A DNA stretch of 64,000 nucleotides from Microbacterium sp. LCT-H2 (GTDB lineage Bacteria > Actinomycetota > Actinomycetes > Actinomycetales > Microbacteriaceae), in assembly GCF_001866135.1 (NCBI RefSeq), contig NZ_MODW01000002.1, positions 642,917 to 706,916 on the forward strand. The letters are read 5' to 3'. Each line of letters opens with the position of its first letter. Within the stretch, counting starts at the first letter, position 1. The translations under genes were made by a program, and so were the position numbers. The notes beneath the pieces are model-generated. The model was not told the origin of the DNA. It ran no database searches and saw nothing but the letters and a program-made list of their open reading frames with translations. This document shows positions 1-6,999 of the stretch, in pieces.

Positions 1-1
1 C

Positions 2-280
2 GGGCACAACGCTGTCGTGCACGGCTGCACGATCGGTGACGGCTCTCTCATCGGGATGGGGGCCGTCGTCCTCAGCGGCGCCGTGATCGGAGAAGGCTGC
101 CTGATCGCCGGCGGTGCGGTCGTGCTCGGTGGGACCGAGGTGCCGCCGGGGTCCCTGGTGGCAGGCGTTCCTGCGAAGGTGCGCAGGTCGCTCTCGGACG
201 ACGAACGCGCCTCACTACTGGCGAATGCCGCGATCTACCTGGAGCATGCGGCCACGCACACGCAGGCGAGCGAGGCGTGA
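2..280 (+). CDS. gamma carbonic anhydrase-like / hexapeptide-repeat acyltransferase family protein (5' truncated)
   Basis: The reading frame is open to the left edge, so the N-terminus lies outside the window. The visible 92 residues contain left-handed beta-helix hexapeptide turns (GHNAVVHGCTIGDG, IGMGAVVLSGAVIGEG, IAGGAVVLGGTEVPPG, GVPAK). The pair of histidines in GHNAVVHGC matches the zinc-binding His pattern of gamma-class carbonic anhydrase-like (YrdA/PaaY) proteins. The tail after VPAKVRR is the usual C-terminal helix. These proteins form trimers with metal at the subunit interfaces; many lack proven carbonic anhydrase activity, so the substrate is unknown. A generic transferase of the same fold is the alternative. 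The gene ends 29 nt before tRNA-Met. Confidence 0.8.
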   Translation, partial: GHNAVVHGCTIGDGSLIGMGAVVLSGAVIGEGCLIAGGAVVLGGTEVPPGSLVAGVPAKVRRSLSDDERASLLANAAIYLEHAATHTQASEA

Positions 281-293
281 GCCCTCGCCCCGC

Positions 294-299
294 TAGGCT
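294..299 (+). promoter_or_regulatory. -10 hexamer of the tRNA-Met promoter
   Basis: TAGGCT lies 10 nt before the first base of the tRNA, the right place for initiation just upstream of the mature 5' end. No convincing -35 element is seen. Confidence 0.5.
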
Positions 300-309
300 G
301 GGGCGGTAC

Positions 310-383
310 GGGGCGGTGGCCAAGCTGGTTAAGGCAGTGGGCTCATAACCCAACGATCGTCGGTTCAAGTCCGACCCGCCCTA
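310..383 (+). tRNA. tRNA-Met (CAT)
   Basis: The cloverleaf folds fully: a 7-bp acceptor stem (310-316 with 376-382, first pair G-U), a D stem GCC/GGC, anticodon CAT at 344-346, a T stem GTCGG/CCGAC with loop TTCAAGT, and discriminator A383. CCA is not encoded. The anticodon stem ends in three G-C pairs (GGG/CCC), an initiator hallmark, but the D stem has C11-G24 (elongator type) and the first acceptor pair is not the C-A mismatch of a classic initiator. I favour elongator Met. The fold does not look like the lysidine-modified Ile2 tRNA. Confidence 0.93.
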
Positions 384-477
384 CTACCCGTCGCGTCTGT
401 CGTAATCGTCGCGGCGCTCTCCTGTCTCTCCTCTGGAGGTCTCGACGCCCGTCAGCCTCCGGATCGGAGCAAGAGCC

Positions 478-990
478 ATGACGACCACGAGTGGGCCGAA
501 CGCGGAGACGCGTCGTCGGATCGAGGACGTGGGGCAGCTCGCGGTGCGTCTCGCGGTCGCGGCGAGTTTCGCCCTCGCCGTCGCCGATCGGTTCGGGCTC
601 CTCGGCGGCCCGGGGGCAGATGGTGTGTCGTGGGGATCGTGGACGATCTTCCGTGCGTACACGGCCCAGCTCATCCCGATCCCCGTCGACGTGGTGGTGG
701 ACACGGCGGCCGTGTCGGCGACGGCTCTGGAGACCGCCCTCGCTCTGTTGCTGGCCGTCGGGCTGTGGACCCGGATCGCGGCGGGAGTCGCCGCGCTGCT
801 CACGGTGACGTTCGGCGTGACGATGCTCCTCTTCCTCGGACCGCTTGCACCGTTCCGATACCCGGTCTTCGTCTTCACGTCCGCCGCGATCCTGCTCGCC
901 GGGCTGAAGCGCTACCGGTGGAGCATCGACGCGCTGCGAAAGGAGGTGCCGGGAGCGGGGAGAGACAACGATGCCCCCGGCACCAGGTAG
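478..990 (+). CDS. DoxX-like integral membrane protein
   Basis: A 170-residue protein with four hydrophobic segments (about residues 22-40, 75-95, 100-120 and 128-147) and a short basic C-terminus. The pattern RLAVAASFALAVADRFGLLG near the N-terminus followed by a long loop and helices with small residues is typical of DoxX/DoxD-like proteins of unknown biochemical role, sometimes linked to thiosulfate or redox handling. GGAG at 466-469 lies 8 nt before the ATG. It stands alone between tRNA-Met and the adhesin gene. Confidence 0.6.
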   Translation: MTTTSGPNAETRRRIEDVGQLAVRLAVAASFALAVADRFGLLGGPGADGVSWGSWTIFRAYTAQLIPIPVDVVVDTAAVSATALETALALLLAVGLWTRIAAGVAALLTVTFGVTMLLFLGPLAPFRYPVFVFTSAAILLAGLKRYRWSIDALRKEVPGAGRDNDAPGTR

Positions 991-1181
991 ACGGCGAATG
1001 CCTCTACAGACGGACGGACGCGTCGGAAGGGGAAGCGATCCGTCACAGGAGAGATGACGAGGTGACCGTTTCATGACGCCGTTTTCCGCAGGATCACGGC
1101 ATATTGCGTGTGCCGCGAAGAACTCGTTCGGCCGAACCGCGTAACAGAATGCGCCGTTCTGCATCCCTTCCTGGGGACATC

Positions 1182-1211
1182 ACTCGCGCGGAAGAAGCCA
1201 TCCGCGCGAGT
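1182..1211 (+). other. 11-bp stem-loop in the leader of the adhesin gene
   Basis: Perfect inverted repeat: arm 1182-1192 (ACTCGCGCGGA) and arm 1201-1211 with an 8-nt loop. It ends 14 nt before the ribosome binding site of the gene starting at 1237. It could stabilise the leader or bind a regulator. It does not pair with the ribosome binding site as drawn, so a riboswitch-like role is not supported. Confidence 0.5.
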
Positions 1212-1236
1212 TCATCGATCATCTGGGGAGTCGAAA

Positions 1237-3063
1237 GTGCCAGTCATTCAGCATGCAATCAGATCGGGCGCGCGGGGAACGCGCCTGACGACGGTCGTGG
1301 GTGCTCTGCTCGCGATCTGTCTGGCGGCCCTTGCGGCCGTCATCGCGACGCCGGCTACGGCCCGCGCTGCGGAGGTGGCGGGGATCACCTCGTTGACCAT
1401 CACCGAACCCACTGACCAGATCAAGGTCTGGGACCGGATCGCGTTCGAAGCGACCTGGGCGGTGCCGGACACGGCGACCGCGGGGGACACGTTCCGCCTC
1501 GCGTTTCCGACGAGCCCGAGCCTGACCGGGGTGCGGGATTCCTTCGCCCTGACGGCGCCGGACGGCCAGACCGTCGGAACCTGCGAGGTGTCGACCGGTG
1601 AGCTCGTGTGCACGCTCACGGACTACGTCGACAGCCACACCGACGTCAGCGGCACCCTGCACTTCCGTGCCAGGGCAGACGAGGAGACCACGCTGACGGA
1701 GATCCCGTTCACGACGGGCGGCGGGACCGTCGTTCCGGTCGACGTTCCCGGCGGGATCGGGCCGGTCCCGGAGTTCCCGGCGCCGACGACCCCGACCAAG
1801 TGGGGCGACGTGACGCTCAACGGTCGGAACATCGCGTGGGGTGTGAACATCCCGTCCTCCGCGTTGGCCGGGGAGACTCCGACGCTCACCGACACGTTCA
1901 CGGCTGGCCTCGTGCTCGATCCCGCGTCCGTCACCGTGGCGTACGTACTCGCGAAGGACTGGGCGGGAGGCAAGTACACCGTGTCCACGGCGCTGCAGTC
2001 GGGCAGCGATTTCACCGTCACGGAGGTCAGCTCCGAGTCGTTCACGGTGACGGTGGACGCGCCGATCGTCGCCGACGCGATCTACGTGCTCCGTTACAAG
2101 ACGGCTCTGCCCGCCGACGTCCGTCCCGGTGATGCGTTCCACAACACCGTGGCCGGCTCCCGGTGGGTCACCGAGAGCACACCGGTCATCTACTCCCAGG
2201 GCGGGGGAGATGGCGAAGGGGTGCTCCCGGTCGGCGGGTTCACCGTGACCAAGGAGGTCAAGGGTTCCGGCGCGGCTCTGGTCCCCGACGGTCGCGAGTT
2301 CCGGGTGGCCTACTCGTATCAGCGCGCAGGACAGACGGTGGAGGGCGAGCTCGCCTTGCGGTCTGGGGAGACCGATGGTCTGAAGGATCTGCCGGCGGGA
2401 ACGGTCGTCACCTTGTCGGAGATCACACCGGAGGACGTCGACGGCGTGAGCTGGCAGGCGCCGGTCTTCTCCGGCGCGGGCGTGGCGATCACCGATGGCG
2501 GTGCCACCGTCACGATCGCACGGGGCACGACGGTCGCGGTGACGCTCACCAACCCGACGACGGTCACGCCGCCGCCGGTCGGGGGCTTCACGGTGACCAA
2601 GAAGGTCACGGGTCCGGGGACGTCCCTGGTTCCTGCGGACCAGACGTTCACCGTGGAGTACTCGTACGAGCTCGCGGAGCAGACCGTCACCGGTGAACTC
2701 ACGCTCCGCGCCGGGAAGAGCGAGGGACTCGCGGATCTGCCGGCGGGAACAGTCGTCACGCTCCGCGAGAAGGCGCCAAGCGCCGTGGAGGACGTCACGT
2801 GGAAGAGCCCGCGCTTCAGCGGCGAAGGAGTCGACGTCCGCGACGGCGGCGCGACGCTCACGGTCGCCGAAGACGCGACGGTCGCGGTGGTCCTCACCAA
2901 TGGGACCGCCGTCACTCCTCCCTCCCCTCCGGGTGGCGCTCTCGCCCTCACTGGATCCGAGGGACCCGCCGGCCCGCTCGCCCTGGGAGCGCTGCTGCTG
3001 CTTGTGGGACTGACAGCGCTCGGCGTTCGCCATCGGATGGCAGGTTCGCGCGCCGGTGATTGA
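1237..3063 (+). CDS. LAXTG-anchored surface adhesin-like protein with two DUF5979-type repeats
   Basis: The start is the GTG at 1237, because GGGGAG (1225-1230) lies 6 nt before it and the protein then begins with a signal peptide (basic N-region, hydrophobic core, cleavage after ARA near residue 44). The 608-residue product has an N-terminal region (about 45-325) resembling the Ig-like folds of SdrG/ClfA-type adhesins. Two tandem units of about 116 residues follow, each starting GGFTVTK and containing LPAGTVVTL, as in DUF5979 domains. The C-terminus has LALTG (residues 569-573), a hydrophobic helix and a basic tail: the LAXTG motif recognised by class E sortases. It is therefore exported and probably linked to the cell wall. 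No sortase or pilin genes are in the window. The ligand is unknown. Confidence 0.8.
   Translation: MPVIQHAIRSGARGTRLTTVVGALLAICLAALAAVIATPATARAAEVAGITSLTITEPTDQIKVWDRIAFEATWAVPDTATAGDTFRLAFPTSPSLTGVRDSFALTAPDGQTVGTCEVSTGELVCTLTDYVDSHTDVSGTLHFRARADEETTLTEIPFTTGGGTVVPVDVPGGIGPVPEFPAPTTPTKWGDVTLNGRNIAWGVNIPSSALAGETPTLTDTFTAGLVLDPASVTVAYVLAKDWAGGKYTVSTALQSGSDFTVTEVSSESFTVTVDAPIVADAIYVLRYKTALPADVRPGDAFHNTVAGSRWVTESTPVIYSQGGGDGEGVLPVGGFTVTKEVKGSGAALVPDGREFRVAYSYQRAGQTVEGELALRSGETDGLKDLPAGTVVTLSEITPEDVDGVSWQAPVFSGAGVAITDGGATVTIARGTTVAVTLTNPTTVTPPPVGGFTVTKKVTGPGTSLVPADQTFTVEYSYELAEQTVTGELTLRAGKSEGLADLPAGTVVTLREKAPSAVEDVTWKSPRFSGEGVDVRDGGATLTVAEDATVAVVLTNGTAVTPPSPPGGALALTGSEGPAGPLALGALLLLVGLTALGVRHRMAGSRAGD
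2230..2925 (+). repeat. tandem 348-nt coding repeat (two units)
   Basis: Unit 1 is 2230-2577 and unit 2 starts at 2578. They are equal in length and closely related in sequence (GGFTVTKEVKG versus GGFTVTKKVTG; LPAGTVVTLSE versus LPAGTVVTLRE). Each encodes one DUF5979-type beta domain. This is an internal duplication of the adhesin stalk. Confidence 0.8.
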
Positions 3064-3083
3064 GAGCTAGGAGAGGCCAGGCA

Positions 3084-3125
3084 GATCGATCACGCGACGA
3101 TTTCTTCGTCGTCGCGTGATCGATC
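3084..3125 (+). terminator. strong hairpin terminator after the adhesin gene
   Basis: Perfect 17-bp inverted repeat: 3084-3100 (GATCGATCACGCGACGA) pairs with 3109-3125 around an 8-nt loop, 20 nt after the adhesin stop. No T-run follows, which is common for actinobacterial terminators. Confidence 0.7.
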
Positions 3126-3143
3126 GTGCCATTCGGCGTCTCA

Positions 3144-3173
3144 TGGTCATCGAGGAGTCTCCCTCGATGACCA
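3144..3173 (+). other. 12-bp stem-loop upstream of the small secreted protein gene
   Basis: Perfect inverted repeat: 3144-3155 (TGGTCATCGAGG) pairs with 3162-3173 around a 6-nt loop. It lies between the preceding terminator and the ribosome binding site at 3192-3200. It may be a second terminator hairpin or an operator/leader structure; the sequence cannot decide. Confidence 0.5.
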
Positions 3174-3210
3174 CGCCGACGCCGCAGCGCGTCGGAGAAA
3201 GGCATCTCTC

Positions 3211-3717
3211 ATGAACAAGACGCTCATTGCCCGTGCCTCTGCCGCCTTCGGCGTCGCGGCCGCTCTCTCGCTCGGTGGAGCGGCGCTCGCTCCCGCCGCC
3301 CACGCGGAGGCGACCCCTGCGGACCCGGCCGTGTCGAAGCCGTTGAGCACGGGCGTGCTCGCGCAGCGCGTCGGGCCCGCCTGTCTCTTCTTCCAGTACA
3401 CGTTCAACATGAGTCCGACCGATCCCCAGGTGGGGGACACCGTGACGTACACCATGCAGTTCCTCAACAACGGCGAGGTGGACTCCACGAAGAGCGCGCT
3501 CGCGTTCCGCCTGGACGGACTCCTCGACGACTCGACCTGGGCGGCGTCGACGCTGGAAGCGACCTCGGGCCGCCCTTCCGCGGCGGAGAACACCGTCACG
3601 TGGAACGGGCCGCTCGACGCCGGAGACGATGTCGAGCTGCGCTTCACCGGCGTGTGGACCGGCGAAGGCGATGGGCTCGCGTTCCCGCGGGTCGAGTCCT
3701 ACGGCTACGCGAGGTGA
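3211..3717 (+). CDS. small secreted protein with an Ig-like (DUF11-type) domain
   Basis: A 168-residue protein with a clear Sec signal peptide (MNKTLIAR, then an Ala/Leu core, cleavage after AHA at residue 32). The mature part contains FNMSPTDPQVGDTVTYTMQFLNNGEVDSTKSALAFRLDG shortened here to the idea VGDTVTYTMQFLNNGE: the DUF11-type beta-sandwich phrase seen in repeated surface proteins. It has no C-terminal anchor, so it is probably released. GGAGAAAGG at 3192-3200 is the ribosome binding site. It follows the adhesin gene on the same strand and may be a soluble partner, which is inference. Exact family not recognised. Confidence 0.65.
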   Translation: MNKTLIARASAAFGVAAALSLGGAALAPAAHAEATPADPAVSKPLSTGVLAQRVGPACLFFQYTFNMSPTDPQVGDTVTYTMQFLNNGEVDSTKSALAFRLDGLLDDSTWAASTLEATSGRPSAAENTVTWNGPLDAGDDVELRFTGVWTGEGDGLAFPRVESYGYAR

Positions 3718-3809
3718 GCGCGGGTCGGAGTCCTGTTTTCCACGGTATCCGCGGCGACGTGGCGCGCTCGTCGTCGAGAGGCTGAACAGACACCGACCGA
3801 AAGGCAGCC

Positions 3810-5021
3810 ATGCAGCTCTCCACGGATTCCGAAGCGATCGTCCGCGCCACCGCCGACGTCGTCGCCACCCACGCCGACGAGATCACGACCTTGTTCTATC
3901 GGCGGATGTTCGAGGCGCATCCGGAACTGCTGAACGTCTTCAATCGCGCGCATCAGGCTCAGGGGGATCAGCCGAAGGCGCTGGCGGCGTCCGTCGTGGC
4001 GTTCGCCGTCCACCTCATCGATCCGGACGCGCCGGACTTCTCCCCGGTGATGCGACGTATCGCCCACCGCCACGTCTCGCTGGGGGTGTCGGCCCGGCAG
4101 TACACGATAGTGGGCCGCTACCTCCTGGCTGCTGTCGACGAGGTCCTCGGCGAGGCGGTCACCCCGGCTGTGCGCGCAGCCTGGGATGAGGTGTACTGGC
4201 TCTTCGGATGCTCGCTCATCGCGGAGGAGGCCCGCCTCTACGCGGAGGCGGGCACGGATACGGACCACCCGTGGCGGCCGCACCGCGTCGTGGAACGCGT
4301 GGAGGAGGCCCGCGACGCGATCTCCCTCGTGCTGGAGCCGGTCGACGGTCACATACTGCCCCATCGCACCGGGCAGTATGTGGCCGTGGCCGTCGACCTC
4401 CCGGACGGCACCCGCCAGCCCCGCCAGTACACGATCTCTTCCGCGAGCGGCAGTGCGGCGCTGCGCGTCACAGTGAAGCGCGTGCGTGGCTCGGACGGCG
4501 CACCGGACGGTCAGGTCTCCACCTGGCTACATGAGAACGCCCACGTGGGGACGGTGCTCGACGTCTCCCAGCCCGCCGGGGATCTGCTCCTCGACGATTC
4601 TGATGACGCGCTGGTCCTGATCTCGGCCGGAATCGGCATCACGCCGGTCGCAGCGATCGTGGACGATCTCGCGCAGCGGCGTCCCGATCGGCCGGTGCAC
4701 CTGTTCCACGTGGACCGGGAGCCGGAGACCCACGCTCTCGTCGCCGACGTGCGCGACCGTGCGCAGCGATTGAACGACGTGCGCGCGCTGACCTGGTACT
4801 CGGCGAGCGAAGCGGAGGGCTCGGCGGTGCGCTCCGGCCGGATGGACCTGGCCGACGTCGAACTCCCGCAGACGGCGCGGGTGTTCCTGTGCGGGCCGCT
4901 GCCGTTCATGCAGGCGATTCGAGGTGCCCTCGTGGCACGAGGCATCGCGCCGGAGCGCATCGAGTACGAGGTCTTCGGTCCGGATCGCTGGGCTCGTCAG
5001 CCGAAGTCCGGCGCTGCGTGA
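3810..5021 (+). CDS. hmp: flavohemoglobin (nitric oxide dioxygenase)
   Basis: 403 residues in the usual Hmp order: globin domain (1-145), FAD-binding ferredoxin-reductase domain (about 150-255), NAD(P)H domain (about 260-395). Seen are Tyr30 (B10), Gln54 (E7 region), proximal His88 in RHVSLG, the flavin motif RQYTIS, the nicotinamide loop SAGIGITPV, and the C-terminal CGPLPFM and EVFGP. It oxidises nitric oxide to nitrate with O2 and NAD(P)H in the cytoplasm. AAGG at 3801-3804 precedes the ATG. In many bacteria the gene is controlled by an NO sensor (NsrR, NorR); none is adjacent here. Confidence 0.96.
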   Translation: MQLSTDSEAIVRATADVVATHADEITTLFYRRMFEAHPELLNVFNRAHQAQGDQPKALAASVVAFAVHLIDPDAPDFSPVMRRIAHRHVSLGVSARQYTIVGRYLLAAVDEVLGEAVTPAVRAAWDEVYWLFGCSLIAEEARLYAEAGTDTDHPWRPHRVVERVEEARDAISLVLEPVDGHILPHRTGQYVAVAVDLPDGTRQPRQYTISSASGSAALRVTVKRVRGSDGAPDGQVSTWLHENAHVGTVLDVSQPAGDLLLDDSDDALVLISAGIGITPVAAIVDDLAQRRPDRPVHLFHVDREPETHALVADVRDRAQRLNDVRALTWYSASEAEGSAVRSGRMDLADVELPQTARVFLCGPLPFMQAIRGALVARGIAPERIEYEVFGPDRWARQPKSGAA

Positions 5022-5129
5022 GCCTGCGTCGAAAGCTCTGAGTGCGGCCGTGTCAAGCCCCTCCTCGAGCCCGCGGGGAACTGGCATGCTCCCCGAGAGC
5101 GGCACCGCGCCGCGGGAACGGGAGAGACT

Positions 5130-5390
5130 ATGAGCATCGGCAGCGGAATCGCGCTCTTCGTCATCGGAGCGATCCTCGTGTTCGCGATCAACGTCGACGT
5201 GCCGTGGGTCGACCTGGACATGGTCGGCTACATCCTCATGGGGGCCGGCGTGATCATCTTCCTCATCGGCATCGTGCTGCTCGCCCGTCGGCGCCGCACG
5301 GAGACGGTGTCGCGGACGTACGTCGACCCGGCGACCGGGGAGCCCACGACCCGGCGGTCCGTCAGCTCGAGCTCCGACGAAGGGCTCTGA
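5130..5390 (+). CDS. DUF6458 family small membrane protein
   Basis: An 86-residue protein with two transmembrane helices (about 4-22 and 32-50) separated by a short loop VDVPWVDLDMVGY, then the basic tail RRRRTETVSRTYVD. This matches the actinobacterial DUF6458 family, whose function is unknown. GGGAG precedes the ATG. It ends in a strong shared terminator. Confidence 0.75.
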   Translation: MSIGSGIALFVIGAILVFAINVDVPWVDLDMVGYILMGAGVIIFLIGIVLLARRRRTETVSRTYVDPATGEPTTRRSVSSSSDEGL

Positions 5391-5410
5391 ACGGACGCAG
5401 ACGGAAAGGA

Positions 5411-5440
5411 GAAGGGCCGCGGGAGAACCCGCGGCCCTTC
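5411..5440. terminator. bidirectional hairpin terminator
   Basis: Perfect 13-bp stem (GAAGGGCCGCGGG at 5411-5423 with 5428-5440) with loop AGAA, between the stop of the rightward DUF6458 gene (5390) and the stop of the leftward DUF7882 gene (5444). It can serve both strands. Confidence 0.85.
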
Positions 5441-5443
5441 TCG

Positions 5444-5761
5444 TCAGACGACGTCCGCGCCTTCGAGATGTTCCTCGACGAGGGTGATACCCCCGCTCGA
5501 GTTCGCGGAATGCGCGAGCTCCTCGATCCAGCGACGGCTCAGCTCGGGCGTCTCGGCCTCGTCGAAGACGAACCGGAGCGGGATCGACGGGTGCAGCCAC
5601 AGGGTGGAACGGCCGGGAGCGTCGCCCTCCGGATGGCGCCAGGAGAGCGTGAAGCTCTCGTTCCGCCGCAGCTTCGTGGCGATGACGACCTTGAGGTGCG
5701 CGAGCGCGCGGTCTTCGATCTGGATCGGCGTCTGGGTGTCGCCGTAGTACAGGCTGCCCAT
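5444..5761 (-). CDS. DUF7882 family small protein
   Basis: 105 residues with the family phrases MGSLYYGD, IEDRALAHLKVVI, KLRRNESFTLSW, LWLHPSIPLRF and AHSANSSGGI. Similar small proteins are abundant in Microbacteriaceae and have often been mislabelled ATP-dependent DNA ligase; at this length there is no nucleotidyltransferase core, so that name should not be used. Function unknown. The ATG lies 2 nt after the stop of a 12-codon ORF (5764-5802) that owns the only good ribosome binding site, so translation is probably coupled. A 20-bp palindrome at 5871-5890 sits in the promoter region. Confidence 0.75.
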   Translation of the reverse strand: MGSLYYGDTQTPIQIEDRALAHLKVVIATKLRRNESFTLSWRHPEGDAPGRSTLWLHPSIPLRFVFDEAETPELSRRWIEELAHSANSSGGITLVEEHLEGADVV

Positions 5762-5763
5762 CG

Positions 5764-5802
5764 TCAGCCGACCTTCGCGGCGGGGGCTGCGGGAATGTTC
5801 AT
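5764..5802 (-). CDS. 12-codon leader ORF coupled to the DUF7882 gene
   Basis: On the minus strand AAGGAG lies 4 nt before an ATG that encodes MNIPAAPAAKVG and stops with TGA 2 nt before the ATG of the DUF7882 gene. The downstream gene has no ribosome binding site of its own. The layout is that of a translational-coupling leader or a tiny protein. There are no rare-codon or repeated amino-acid runs that would suggest attenuation. Confidence 0.55.
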   Translation of the reverse strand: MNIPAAPAAKVG

Positions 5803-5870
5803 GGCGCTCCTTGGGAACGTGGGGGGAAGACGGCAGACCGCTCCCGGGGATACTTGGACTCTAGCCAATT

Positions 5871-5890
5871 TGCGCACGACATCGTGCGCA
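5871..5890. promoter_or_regulatory. 20-bp palindromic operator candidate
   Basis: TGCGCACGA and TCGTGCGCA are perfect inverted repeats separated by CA. The site is 69 bp upstream of the leader ORF of the DUF7882 gene and 57 bp after the stop of the leftward AraC gene. On the minus strand TAGAGT, just downstream, could be the -10. It may bind a dimeric repressor; as RNA it could instead act as a weak AraC terminator. Confidence 0.55.
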
Positions 5891-5946
5891 TCAGGACGAC
5901 GCGCCGTCCGGTGCGAACAGAGTATGCGCGCGGTGTCAGTCGGTCG

Positions 5947-6861
5947 TCACAGGGCGGTCAACACGGGCGGATTCCCGTACGCCTCGCGATACGCCACGGC
6001 GAAGCGGGAGACGTTGCTGAAACCCCACCGGCGCGCGACCGCGGACACCGACGCGCCCTTGCCGTGTCGCAGATCGCGGTGTGCGCCGTCGAGTCGGGCA
6101 CGCCGCAGGGCCTCGTTCGGTGTCATGTCGAGCGCGCGGCGGAACGCGTATTGCAGGCCTCGGGTGGAGATGAAGGCCGCCGCCGCGATATCGTCCACCG
6201 TGATGGGCAGGTGCGCATTGTCCTCGATGAAGGCGAGAGCACGGCGCACCGAGGCCGGCGCCGCGGAGCGTTGGGCCGGACGGTGCAGCGACTCGCTGAA
6301 CGTGGTGGGGAACGCCGACATGGTCAGCAGCAGGGCGTGGCGCTCGAGCTCGGCGGCGATGAGGGGGTCGGCGCCGTCCGGTCCGAACGAGCCGTCGATG
6401 TAGGAGAACATCCGCTCCCACCGTGCCCCGTCCTCCCGCGTGTGCGGAGCGAGCCCGGTGGCACGGAGCTCGAGGCGGTCGTCGCCAGTGATCTGCCTGA
6501 TCGAGTCGCGGGCCGCCGCGCGATCGAACACGAGAGCACGGACGCGGGCGACCTGGTTCCACTTCGCCTCGACCCGGACGCCGTCCGTGAGCCACGGCTG
6601 ACCGGCGTCGAGTCCTTGCCGGCCCGACCAGATCCGGGCGTCGGCGGCATCGACGCGACACACCAGCAGCTGATCCTCCGGCTCGGCACGGGAGTGCACC
6701 TGGGCCGCGAGTTGATAGCGGACGAGCGACATGGACGACGCCTCCACCGAGCGCCAGTCGAAGCGGAACCGGCGGGGGTCCACGTCCTGGAGGGTCGCCG
6801 AGGGCACGAACTGCTGCCAGGTGGACTCCACCTGCTCGATGTCCGTGGATGTGAACTGCAC
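5947..6861 (-). CDS. AraC family transcriptional regulator
   Basis: About 304 residues. The C-terminal 100 carry two helix-turn-helix units typical of AraC: IAAAAFISTRGLQYAFRRALDMTPNEALRR in part, then VSAVARRWGFSN and the final FAVAYREAYGNPP. The N-terminal 190 residues resemble the AraC_binding_2-like ligand domain. Start choice: AAGGAG is only 1 nt from an ATG at 6867 but 7 nt from the GTG at 6861, so the GTG is favoured. The inducer is unknown. Its 3' end faces the DUF7882 leader promoter; it may control that gene, which is inference. Confidence 0.85.
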   Translation of the reverse strand: MQFTSTDIEQVESTWQQFVPSATLQDVDPRRFRFDWRSVEASSMSLVRYQLAAQVHSRAEPEDQLLVCRVDAADARIWSGRQGLDAGQPWLTDGVRVEAKWNQVARVRALVFDRAAARDSIRQITGDDRLELRATGLAPHTREDGARWERMFSYIDGSFGPDGADPLIAAELERHALLLTMSAFPTTFSESLHRPAQRSAAPASVRRALAFIEDNAHLPITVDDIAAAAFISTRGLQYAFRRALDMTPNEALRRARLDGAHRDLRHGKGASVSAVARRWGFSNVSRFAVAYREAYGNPPVLTAL

Positions 6862-6987
6862 CGACATACTCCTTGCTGCGCCTCGTTCGGGGGTCCGGGG
6901 CTTCTTGGACACTAACCCACGCCACTGACAAGACGGTGGGGACGCCCCGGGGGTATCCACCGACCAGGCGGGAACGCCGAGGCCTCG

Positions 6988-6993
6988 TAGACT
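6988..6993 (+). promoter_or_regulatory. -10 hexamer (TAGACT) of a leaderless gene
   Basis: TAGACT ends 6 nt before the ATG at 7000, so transcription should start at or next to the start codon. No Shine-Dalgarno sequence precedes the ATG. Confidence 0.6.
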
Positions 6994-6999
6994 CGGACC

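Noticed and set aside
310..383. tRNA-Ile2 with CAT anticodon
   Set aside because: Anticodon stem GGG/CCC and overall sequence do not resemble lysidine-modified Ile2 tRNAs.
1219..3033. Leftward 604-codon open frame opposite the adhesin
   Set aside because: Arg-rich, low-complexity translation without motifs; the forward frame has signal peptide, repeats and sorting signal.
3084..3125. Terminal inverted repeat of an insertion sequence
   Set aside because: The two arms are 8 nt apart and directly follow a stop codon; no transposase is present. A terminator explains it.
5444..5761. ATP-dependent DNA ligase
   Set aside because: Small DUF7882-like proteins often carry this label, but 105 residues with no KxDG nucleotidyltransferase motif cannot be a ligase.
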